Assembly (NCBI GenBank): GCA_003553225.1
Contig: PWDW01000190.1
Coordinates: forward strand, 1-64,000
Reading direction: 5' to 3'
DNA: 64,000 nucleotides
From: Halanaerobiaceae bacterium
GTDB taxonomy: Bacteria > Bacillota > Halanaerobiia > Halanaerobiales > Halarsenatibacteraceae
This document shows, piece after piece, positions 54,431-61,718 of the stretch. The position numbers and the translations under genes are program-made. Each line of letters opens with the position of its first letter. Position 1 is the first letter of the stretch. The notes beneath the pieces are model-generated. The model was given only the letters and a program-made list of their open reading frames with translations, ran no database searches and was not told the DNA's origin.

Positions 54431-54690
54431 AATAAAATCAAATAACAGATTTCCTCATATAATCCGAACCAGAAAATCCGCTATCTGTATCTCCTTTCCT
54501 GCCGTATATTTTTGAGTTTTAATAAAATATATAATATTTCTTAATACATATAAATATGTTTTTGTTTTTTAAATTGCCAATCTTATTATTAATATAATAT
54601 TACGAAAAAACAAATAAAAATCCTTATTAGGATTAAAAATCATAAGGTTTATATGTTTTGGGAATAGTCAATTGGAATTTTTATACTAAT
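54431..54690 (-). other. Long leader of the ABC operon
   Basis: About 255 AT-rich bases between the predicted transcription start (near 54685) and the first gene. No credible ORF and no recognised riboswitch. Stacked AT palindromes near 54540-54660 could fold. Confidence 0.45.
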
Positions 54691-54719
54691 ATTATACACT
54701 TAAACAGACCAATTGTCAA
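54691..54719 (-). promoter_or_regulatory. Perfect-consensus promoter of the NHL-Yip1/DUF5696/ABC operon
   Basis: On the minus strand TTGACA (54714-54719), 17 bases, TATAAT (54691-54696), an exact sigma-A match. It gives a leader of about 255 bases before the first gene. Confidence 0.75.
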
Positions 54720-54805
54720 TAGATTTCGCCGAAAAAGTAACAATAAAATAACAATTCTAATTCAATATCAAACAGCTAAGCTGAATGTATAAAAAAAATG
54801 ATTCG

Positions 54806-54831
54806 GCCCTGTCCTTATTCAAGGACAGGGC
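54806..54831 (-). terminator. Orphan terminator-like hairpin
   Basis: GCCCTGTCCTT pairs perfectly with AAGGACAGGGC around a 4-base loop. Read on the minus strand, a T8 run follows 7 bases after the stem. No minus-strand gene ends here; only about 130 bases separate it from the plus-strand gene at 54966. It may end an antisense or small transcript, or protect the operon promoter below it. Confidence 0.55.
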
Positions 54832-54965
54832 TGGCTCGATTAAAATTCGGTAATTGAAAAGTTAAAAACACAATAAAAGTATTGATAATAGAGGAATTAA
54901 ACTGTAGATATAGAATTAATAAAATAAGAAGTTATGCCGTATAAAAAATTAAGGAGGAATCAAAT

Positions 54966-55907
54966 TTGTTCATTATTACTGTATCACGTCAGACGGCCAG
55001 TGGAGGAGATGAAGTAGCTGAATTGCTGGCCGAAAAACTGGGGGTAGAATTAATCTCCCGGGAATATGTAATCAACAACTGGCTGCCGGAAGTAACCAAT
55101 AAACACCAGCTTCATATGTTAAAGGAAAGCCCAAAATTTTATAATAAACAGTCCCAGACCGGAGAAACCTTTGCTGAATATATTGAAAACAGACTGAAAG
55201 AGAAAACAGCAGAAGATTCATTTATAATTCTGGGGCTTGGTTCACAGATAATTTTTGCCACCACACCTGCCGCCCTTCATGTCCGCATTATTGCCTCTGA
55301 AAAAAGCAGAATCCAAAAACTGCAGAAAAATTATGGTCTGCAAAAAGAACAGGCCGAACGCAGTCTGGAGCTCAGTGACCGCAAACACAGAAAATATGTC
55401 TGGAGAATATATGAACAGGACTGGTCAGAACCACATCTTTATCACCTGTGTGTAAATATGGATGGCTTTGCTGTTGAAGAAGCGGTAAATCAGATTATTT
55501 ATCTTCAGGAACAGCATAAAAACCGGCCGGGATCCCGGCCTTTAAAACAAACAGGGACCGAACAGGAAACCGAAGATGAAGATAAAAATGAAAACAACCG
55601 TGTATTTGCCCATCCCAGTGAGAAAGAATTTGCCCAAATACTAAATATGCATAACATTGAATGGGAATTTGAACCCACAGAATTTCCTCTGGAATGGGAT
55701 GCAGAGGGAAATATCTCCCTGGGTTTTAGACCTGACTTTTATCTTACCCAGCACGACACGTATATTGAATTAACAACCCTGAAACAGGAGTATGTAACTG
55801 AAAAAAATAAAAAAGTCCGGCTTTTACAAAAACTATATCCGGAAGTAAATATTAAAATAGTATACAAAAAAGATTTTCAGTCAATAATTGAACGTTTTGG
55901 AGTCTAG
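54966..55907 (+). CDS. Cytidylate kinase-like protein fused to a PD-(D/E)XK-like domain
   Basis: A 313-residue protein from a TTG start (AAGGAGGAATCAAA before it). Residues 1-185 look like the cytidylate-kinase-like P-loop family: ITVSRQTASGGDEVAELLAE (with SGG in place of the usual GSGG loop), GLGSQIIF, and an ELSDRKHRKYV lid-like Arg/Lys segment. A charged linker (187-211) leads to a domain (215-313) with PSEKEF (219-221), RPDFYL (Asp257) and YIELTTLK (Glu268), the arrangement of a PD-(D/E)XK nuclease fold, although the third residue is Thr270 or Lys273. It lies 30 bases before the HPRT-like gene. This fusion suggests nucleotide sensing linked to nucleic-acid cutting; the function is unknown. 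Confidence 0.75.
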   Translation: MFIITVSRQTASGGDEVAELLAEKLGVELISREYVINNWLPEVTNKHQLHMLKESPKFYNKQSQTGETFAEYIENRLKEKTAEDSFIILGLGSQIIFATTPAALHVRIIASEKSRIQKLQKNYGLQKEQAERSLELSDRKHRKYVWRIYEQDWSEPHLYHLCVNMDGFAVEEAVNQIIYLQEQHKNRPGSRPLKQTGTEQETEDEDKNENNRVFAHPSEKEFAQILNMHNIEWEFEPTEFPLEWDAEGNISLGFRPDFYLTQHDTYIELTTLKQEYVTEKNKKVRLLQKLYPEVNIKIVYKKDFQSIIERFGV

Positions 55908-55937
55908 TTTTTAAAAAAAATACCGGGGAATGATATT

Positions 55938-56471
55938 ATGAATACTGATAAAATAGGTAAAATAATTCTCTCCCAAAAACAAATTGCAGAAAAAATAAAA
56001 AAAATGGCAGCCAGAATAGAGGATGATTACCAGGAAAAAAATCCGATAATGGTCAGTATTTTAAAAAGTTCTATTTACTTTTTGTCTGATCTAACACGAG
56101 AAATGTCAATTTCTTTAAATATTGATTTTTTGGGTATAGAACGATATGCAGCAGCAGATAATAGAGGACAAATCCATCTGGAAAAAAACCTTGAACTAAG
56201 TATTGATGGTCGTCATGTCATAATAGTAGATGCCATAATCAATACCGGATTAACACACAGTTATTTAATAAAAAATCTGCAGCCCCGCAGTCCGGCCAGC
56301 CTGAAAATATGTACTTTAATTGAAAATACAGAAAAAAGGCTGGTAAACCTTCCCATCTCCTACCGGGGGTTTACTTTCACAGACCCCGATATCTTTGTAA
56401 TCGGTTATGGACTTGATTATGAAGAAAATTACCGGCATCTGCCATATATTGCTGAATTTAATAAAGATTAA
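55938..56471 (+). CDS. HPRT-like phosphoribosyltransferase with altered PRPP loop
   Basis: A 177-residue type I phosphoribosyltransferase. IMVSILKSSIYFLSDLTREM, DFLGIERYA, RGFTFTDPDIFVIGYGLDY and YRHLPYIAEF follow the HPRT pattern for purine base salvage. The PRPP loop reads VDAIINTGLT (97-106), where HPRT has (E/D)DIIDTG: Asp99 is Ala and the general-base Asp is Asn102. Activity is thus doubtful or shifted. It is 30 bases after the kinase/nuclease gene, so the two likely form one operon. GGGGAATGATATT precedes the ATG. Confidence 0.8.
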   Translation: MNTDKIGKIILSQKQIAEKIKKMAARIEDDYQEKNPIMVSILKSSIYFLSDLTREMSISLNIDFLGIERYAAADNRGQIHLEKNLELSIDGRHVIIVDAIINTGLTHSYLIKNLQPRSPASLKICTLIENTEKRLVNLPISYRGFTFTDPDIFVIGYGLDYEENYRHLPYIAEFNKD

Positions 56472-56496
56472 ATTGGGACCATCCATTAATAATTTT

Positions 56497-56720
56497 TGAT
56501 CATTTCCACTCTCGCTGGTGAAAAATAATGATATATGCTGCTCTTGTTTTATTCAAGAAAAGGGCTAATTCCCATCTTATCTTTCGGCCAAGAATAAATT
56601 AAATTTAACTCAGTTCCGACATTCCGACAGTCTCCGGGTCCTGGCATCTGGAGTGAGCAGCAATCGTGACGAGCGGAAGGTAAAACAGAAATTTTGTTAT
56701 TTGTCTTCTTTCCCTCATCC
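56497..56720 (-). repeat. Dispersed intergenic repeat (family A, inverted copy)
   Basis: Read on the minus strand, CCTTCCGCTCGTCACGATTG, CGGAACTGAGTTAAATTTAA, GGCCGAAAGATAAGATGGGA and CACCAGCGAGAGTGGAAATG match 35745-35915 of the fullest copy. It fills the gap after the HPRT-like gene and runs up to the stop of the MATE-like gene. It has a chance frame of 77 codons not shared by the other copy. Confidence 0.8.
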
Positions 56721-58112
56721 GGATAAGATTTTAAGCCTGTGCACCGAGCGGGAGAGGTAAAGAACCTCCATGCCCTCGGCAATAATAATGGCCAGAGCTC
56801 CTATAATGGCAGGATTAGCAGGACCAATCATTAATAATATAATTATGACCGTAATTAAGGCAATAATATTGGCCACTTTACCCATACTGACAGAACCGGT
56901 TTGCCCTTCCTTCATGAGGACTCCCCAGTAAAACTGCCTGAGCATAATTATGGGGGGCATAAAAATCATTAATCGGAGCACATCCCGGGCCAGTAAAGCT
57001 ATACTTTCTGTGACTCCAATTAGATCCTTCATGATATGAAAACCAAGTGAGGTATAGGAAACTATCAGCATAATCAAAAATATAACAATACCCAGATAAA
57101 GCCCGAATTTTTTTAATGATTTTGTTTTTTCAGGAGTATTATCAAAATAATTTATAACCTGCTGGTGAAACATAAAAGTGGGACTTAAAATCAAAATTCC
57201 CAGATTCCAGGCCACAGTATAAGCAGAAATAGCAATTTCTGGACTTACACTCCGGGCCAGACCCATGTTAACAATCGGGGCCATAGCCATATGAATTAAT
57301 GAGGTAATGACCAGGGGCCAGAAAAATCGAAATATATACATATGAGTTATTGGATTTTGAGAAGACTTTTTGGGGCTTCTGTTTTCTGAAGATAAAGCAG
57401 CTGCATCCAGTTTACCGGGAATATCTTTTTCCGACAGCTTTACTCCCAAAAAGATAACAACTCCTTCCATACCTACAGCCGTAAAAAACATAAGTCCGGC
57501 AAAAACCGCCCCGGGCAAAAAACTCAACCTCTCAACTAAAAGCACCAGTACAAAAACATAAACCATCCGGCAAAAGGTTGCAGCTGTAAACAGGGGAGTC
57601 TTGTTCAGCAGAACTGCAATTCCCTGCATGAAGTTCCGCAGGGCAGCCACCGCCGGAAAAAATGCAAAAATACTTAAAATAATAACTGCTTCTCGATGAA
57701 CCTGACCCTCCACCCCTATTATATTAGATAAAATCCAGTCCGCCAGATCGGTAAAGGCGACCAGAGACAGAATACCAATCGAAATTAATGTGAGCACAAC
57801 AAAAAAACGGCGTACCGTAAAATAACTCTGTGAATTGCTGACCAGAGTACTTACCGCCTGGCGGATCATCATGATTGGACTCTCAAATATATGCATCACA
57901 CTTTTTGCTACGGCAAAAGCAGCCAGAAAGATTTCTGGTTCTGGCAGTCTTGAAAGAGCTGCATTGAAAAAGGAATGAGTGGTCATCATCAAAACTGAAG
58001 TCGCCGCCATTGGTATATAGAATAAAAGCTGGGTTTTTAAAGAAATTCCCCGGCTGTTTTGGTATGATAACAGGCCTGATATAAACCGTAGTTTGCTAAA
58101 AATTGTATTCAC
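56715..58112 (-). CDS. MATE/MOP-superfamily membrane exporter (paralogue 2)
   Basis: A 465-residue protein with about twelve membrane segments in two similar halves. MTTHSFFNAALSRLPEPEIF and LRQFYWGVLMKEGQTGSVSMG match the corresponding parts of the protein at 6211-7644. The gene's end abuts a family A repeat, which may supply the last codons or stop. It starts 15 bases after the stop of the thioredoxin reductase-like gene, so the two are probably cotranscribed. Substrate unknown. Confidence 0.75.
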   Translation of the reverse strand: MNTIFSKLRFISGLLSYQNSRGISLKTQLLFYIPMAATSVLMMTTHSFFNAALSRLPEPEIFLAAFAVAKSVMHIFESPIMMIRQAVSTLVSNSQSYFTVRRFFVVLTLISIGILSLVAFTDLADWILSNIIGVEGQVHREAVIILSIFAFFPAVAALRNFMQGIAVLLNKTPLFTAATFCRMVYVFVLVLLVERLSFLPGAVFAGLMFFTAVGMEGVVIFLGVKLSEKDIPGKLDAAALSSENRSPKKSSQNPITHMYIFRFFWPLVITSLIHMAMAPIVNMGLARSVSPEIAISAYTVAWNLGILILSPTFMFHQQVINYFDNTPEKTKSLKKFGLYLGIVIFLIMLIVSYTSLGFHIMKDLIGVTESIALLARDVLRLMIFMPPIIMLRQFYWGVLMKEGQTGSVSMGKVANIIALITVIIILLMIGPANPAIIGALAIIIAEGMEVLYLSRSVHRLKILSG

Positions 58113-58127
58113 CTTCCATAAATCAGC

Positions 58128-59000
58128 TTATCTTTTTTTCTGTATATAAGAAGCAGCACTTAAGGCTGCAATCTGTCCTTCTCCAGCTGCTTTCCCAATC
58201 TGATAGGGAAAACCGGTACAGTCACCGGCGGCAAAAACACCTTCTTTGCTGGTGGCCATACTTCTATTTACCTTTAGGTGATCATCTTCAGTCTCCAGTC
58301 CACTCATCAGCTTATCCGGGGGTGTAACCCTGCGGAAAACAAATACTCCTTCAACTTCAATCATACTATCATCCTCAAATTTTAGGCCCTCAACTTTATT
58401 TTCCCCTGTCACCCGGACCGGTTCTTTATCAATTATCTCCACTTTTTTTACAATATTATCATCAAGCTCCCGGTCGGTCACAATATATACCTGTTCGGCA
58501 ATATCACTCAAGTAGATTATATCTTCAACCCCTTCATCTGTATGCACCAGGCCAGCCACAGTTTTGCCACGATAAAGCGGGCCATCACAGGTAGCACAGT
58601 AGCTTACTCCCTGGCCCACCAGTTCCTCTTCACCGGGTAAAGTCTGCTCATTACTGACTCCCACAGCAAGTATCAATGAATGGGCCGTAATCGTCTCATC
58701 ACCCATTAACAAAGAAAATCTGTCACCCTGATCATAGATATTATCCACTCTTTGTTCACGATAATCGATATCCAGCTTTTGTATGTGATTGAAAAATTTA
58801 TCGGATAGCTCTTTTCCTGATATATTTACATAGCCCAGATAGTTGTTAATTTCTGGAGCCTGCAGCAGCTTCGGACTCCGGGGATCCGAGCCCAGAATAA
58901 CAAAATCAAGGTTACGGGCCGCGGCATTAACCGCTGCTGAAAGCCCGGCCGGACCGGCACCAACAATAACCAGATCATATACTTTTTCCTGGTTGGCCAT
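58128..59000 (-). CDS. Thioredoxin reductase-like flavoprotein
   Basis: A 290-residue FAD/NAD(P)-binding pyridine nucleotide-disulphide oxidoreductase. GAGPAGLSAAVNAAARN binds FAD; YCATCDGPLY carries the redox CxxC; FAAGDCTGFPYQIGKAAGEG is the C-terminal FAD block. The NAD(P)-binding GxGxxA motif between them is poorly formed (VAGLVHTDEGVEDI), so electrons may come from ferredoxin or another donor, as in some anaerobic enzymes. GGAGGAAAAATT precedes the ATG. Confidence 0.87.
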   Translation of the reverse strand: MANQEKVYDLVIVGAGPAGLSAAVNAAARNLDFVILGSDPRSPKLLQAPEINNYLGYVNISGKELSDKFFNHIQKLDIDYREQRVDNIYDQGDRFSLLMGDETITAHSLILAVGVSNEQTLPGEEELVGQGVSYCATCDGPLYRGKTVAGLVHTDEGVEDIIYLSDIAEQVYIVTDRELDDNIVKKVEIIDKEPVRVTGENKVEGLKFEDDSMIEVEGVFVFRRVTPPDKLMSGLETEDDHLKVNRSMATSKEGVFAAGDCTGFPYQIGKAAGEGQIAALSAASYIQKKR

Positions 59001-59019
59001 AATTTTTCCTCCTTCTTTT

Positions 59020-59085
59020 ATGTTTATTGGTATCTACTTCATAACTGTTGATAAGATTTCAGTATATGCTGCTGTACGCTGATAT
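59020..59085 (+). repeat. Dispersed intergenic repeat (family A, left-part fragment)
   Basis: ATAACTGTTGATAAGATTTC, AGTATATGCTGCTGTACGCT and GATATACACATT match 35582-35633 of the fullest copy in the same orientation. It lies just upstream of the thioredoxin reductase-like gene start. Confidence 0.7.
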
Positions 59086-59239
59086 ACACATTAATATTAA
59101 TTTATATATCATAGAACAAAATAACAGTTAACCAATTAACAAAATCACTAATATAATAAAATTTATTTAACCTATAATTTTAATGTAATTTTAATTTTGT
59201 TTTAACTGGTGTTTAATAGTCATATGCTATACTTTAGAT

Positions 59240-59373
59240 ACAGTAAAAAGAAAGAAATATGTTATTAAAGGTTACCCCCTTTAATATATACTGTACCCTA
59301 ACAATTTACATTTTAATTCCCCACTTATTGAAATATCCCCGGTCCCCCTTTAACAGCCGGGGATATTTTTTTG
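59240..59373 (+). ncRNA. Candidate small RNA of about 135 bases
   Basis: A TATACT -10 box at 59228-59233 and a strong plus-strand terminator (AATATCCCCGG 59332-59342 / CCGGGGATATT 59357-59367, then T7) delimit a plus-strand transcript with no credible ORF; no plus-strand gene precedes the terminator. The -35 element is weak. No known RNA family is recognised. The 465-base gap 59001-59466 holds this, the family A fragment and the opp terminator. Confidence 0.4.
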
Positions 59374-59410
59374 TTTTCTTAAAATACTCTATAATAAAAC
59401 AAACTCCAAT

Positions 59411-59437
59411 AATAAACCGGCCCTGAGGGCCGGTTTT
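59411..59437 (-). terminator. Terminator of the Opp-type operon
   Basis: AACCGGCCC pairs with GGGCCGGTT around TGA. On the minus strand TTATTATTGG follows; in the plus direction TTTTGCTTA follows. It lies 30 bases past the last gene of the ABC operon. Confidence 0.7.
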
Positions 59438-59466
59438 GCTTATTCACTGCCAGTGGTCATAAAATC

Positions 59467-59736
59467 TTATTCACTGCCATTGGTCATATAAAATGGAGAA
59501 TACTCCTCATTTTCTTTGCCTGTTGAGTACTGTTCTCCCTCTTTCTTTTTAATCTGGAAAATATTAAAGGCAACTAAAAATCCAACAAACAGACCCATGA
59601 TGGCCAGGGCATAGGTTATGATCACCAGCAAAAAACTGGGAGTAATTACATCCAGAACCATCAGAAAGGACAGAATCCAGCTGACACTTACAGCAGCACC
59701 AGAAATGATTATATGACGTGCATAACTACGAATCAT
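59467..59736 (-). CDS. Small membrane protein at the end of the Opp operon
   Basis: An 89-residue protein from the ATG at 59736 (GAGGGGGAGGG upstream). Two hydrophobic segments (about 9-28 and 33-56) are followed by a polar tail rich in Lys, Glu, Ser and Tyr. It overlaps the end of the ATPase gene by 11 bases, so it is a true operon member. No family is recognised. It may be a transporter accessory peptide. Confidence 0.65.
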   Translation of the reverse strand: MIRSYARHIIISGAAVSVSWILSFLMVLDVITPSFLLVIITYALAIMGLFVGFLVAFNIFQIKKKEGEQYSTGKENEEYSPFYMTNGSE

Positions 59737-60739
59737 CGGGAATACCCTCCCCCTCTTGTCGGTATAACCAGCAGGCCACCTGATGACCTTCCATACCGCA
59801 ACCAAAATCAGGTGGGATTTCTTCATCACATAAGCCATCTATTTTATACTTACAGCGGGGATGAAAACGGCAGCCTTCAGGTGGATTCAGCAGACTTGGT
59901 GGCTCCCCGGAAGGTACCTCCTTGTAGGTGTCAACATTTTCGGCATCGGGTTCTGATATTGCATGCAGCAGAGCAATAGAATAGGGATGGGCCGGATTAT
60001 CCAGCAGATCTCCTACCGGGGACCTCTCCACAATTTTACCACCATACATAACCATTATCCGTTTCGAAAAATAACGGACTGTTGACAGGTCATGGGTAAT
60101 ATACATTACCGAAAGATCTCTTTCATGCTGTATTTTCTGCAGTAATTCAAGAATCTCAATTCTAACAGAGGCATCAAGCATAGACACCGGCTCATCGGCA
60201 ATCAACAGATCAGGATCCAGAACCAGGGCCCGGGCGATAACCGTCCTCTGCTGCTGTCCCCCACTAAGCATGTGGGGAAATTTACTCAAGAAATCATCAA
60301 CCGGAGTCAGCTTCAGCTCCTCCATGGTCTCTTTAATCCTCTGTATTCTCTCCTCAGAATCTTTGATACCATTTATCTTCATTGGTTCTTCGAGTATTTT
60401 TTTCAGGGTCATAAAAGGTGGTAGGGCTCCATAGGGATCCTGCTGGACATAGCCAACTTTTGCCCGGTACCAGTCCATCTGTTCTTCATCACTGCTGTCC
60501 AGAACGGTACCCGCAAAATTTATATGCCCTTCCCGGGGATTATACAGTCCCAGAATTGTTTTGGCCAGACTGCTCTTGCCGCATCCACTCTCACCAACCA
60601 GAGAAATCGCTTCTCCTTTTTCTATGGTAAAACTAACATTATCAACAGCCCTCACATTCCCTACAGTCACAAAACCATATTTTTTTAATTCAAACCAGGT
60701 ATGAAGGTTCTCTATTTCCAGTAAATTTTTCGCAGCCAT
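59726..60739 (-). CDS. Opp/Dpp-type ABC ATPase (OppF-like)
   Basis: A 337-residue cytoplasmic ATPase. GESGCGKSS (Walker A), LSGGQQQRT (signature), LLIADEPVSMLD (Walker B) and the switch His in YITHDLS are intact. The C-terminal CRFHPRC...C...CWLY region is the oligopeptide-transporter tail with clustered Cys. It pairs with the next ATPase to energise the transporter. Confidence 0.95.
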   Translation of the reverse strand: MAAKNLLEIENLHTWFELKKYGFVTVGNVRAVDNVSFTIEKGEAISLVGESGCGKSSLAKTILGLYNPREGHINFAGTVLDSSDEEQMDWYRAKVGYVQQDPYGALPPFMTLKKILEEPMKINGIKDSEERIQRIKETMEELKLTPVDDFLSKFPHMLSGGQQQRTVIARALVLDPDLLIADEPVSMLDASVRIEILELLQKIQHERDLSVMYITHDLSTVRYFSKRIMVMYGGKIVERSPVGDLLDNPAHPYSIALLHAISEPDAENVDTYKEVPSGEPPSLLNPPEGCRFHPRCKYKIDGLCDEEIPPDFGCGMEGHQVACWLYRQEGEGIPDDS

Positions 60740-60754
60740 TAGTATAATAGCACC

Positions 60755-61717
60755 TCACTTATATAGCCAGCACTTGACATGCCAGTCATCTTCAACTTCA
60801 AACAAAGGGGGCTCCTGGGAACACTTTTCAAATCTCTTGTGGCATCTTTCAGCAAAATAACATCCTTCAGGTAGATTCAGCAGACTGGGAGGTTGACCGG
60901 GAATATAATCCAGATCCTTATCCACATCAAGTCGGGGTACACTGGACATTAATTTAATAGAATAGGGATGCAGGGGATCACCAAAAAAGTTTCTGGCATC
61001 CGTATATTCTACAATCTGTCCCGCATACATTACCGCAGCCCGGTCTGCAATCTCACTGGAAGTTCCAATATCATGGGTTATCAAAATAAAACTGATTCCC
61101 AGTTCTTCTTTAATCCTCTTCAGTACATTCATAATATTAGCCTGGGTCAGCATGTCCAGTGCAGAAGTGGGTTCATCCAGAATCACTATATCAGGTTCAG
61201 TGACCAGAGACATAGCTATGCTAACCCTCTGTTTCATTCCTCCACTTAGTTCAAAAGGATAGCGCTGCAAAAAGTCAGTGGGTACACCCACTCTTCTAAA
61301 TGATTTAACCACCCTGTCTTTGGCCTGCTCCTTATTATCTACCATATCATGTACTAAAAGTGGTTCCGCTACCTGATCCTGTACTTTAATTACCGGATTC
61401 AGAGAGTTCATTGCCGCCTGGGGAACCAGGGCCAATCTATTCCAGCGAATATCATGGCGAAATTTTTCATCACTCAGGCTCATAAGATCTTCACTATTCA
61501 AAAAGACATGTCCCTCATATTTTTCTGTGTTTCGGGGTAATAATCTCAAGATGGCATTGCCCAGGGAACTTTTACCACAGCCGGATTCACCTACTACAAC
61601 CATACTCTCCCCCCGGGGGAGCCCAAAACTTACCTTGTCTACTGCTCTAACAGTTCCTTCACTGGTTGAAAAAAATAATTCTATATCTTCTATATCAAGA
61701 TATTTCCTTTCCTCCAT
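60755..61717 (-). CDS. Opp/Dpp-type ABC ATPase (OppD-like)
   Basis: A 320-residue ATPase. GESGCGKSSLG, LSGGMKQRVS, IVILDEPTSALD and LITHDIG give the nucleotide-binding motifs; HPYSIKLMSSVPRLD and the CYFAERC...CWLYK tail complete the OppD pattern. It is tightly spaced with its neighbours (1 base from the permease gene, 15 bases to the next ATPase). Confidence 0.95.
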   Translation of the reverse strand: MEERKYLDIEDIELFFSTSEGTVRAVDKVSFGLPRGESMVVVGESGCGKSSLGNAILRLLPRNTEKYEGHVFLNSEDLMSLSDEKFRHDIRWNRLALVPQAAMNSLNPVIKVQDQVAEPLLVHDMVDNKEQAKDRVVKSFRRVGVPTDFLQRYPFELSGGMKQRVSIAMSLVTEPDIVILDEPTSALDMLTQANIMNVLKRIKEELGISFILITHDIGTSSEIADRAAVMYAGQIVEYTDARNFFGDPLHPYSIKLMSSVPRLDVDKDLDYIPGQPPSLLNLPEGCYFAERCHKRFEKCSQEPPLFEVEDDWHVKCWLYK

Positions 61718-61718
61718 C

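Noticed and set aside
56549-56782. 77-codon minus-strand frame in the family A repeat
   Set aside because: The corresponding region at 35700-35890 has several stops, so the frame is not conserved; it also overlaps the MATE-like gene.
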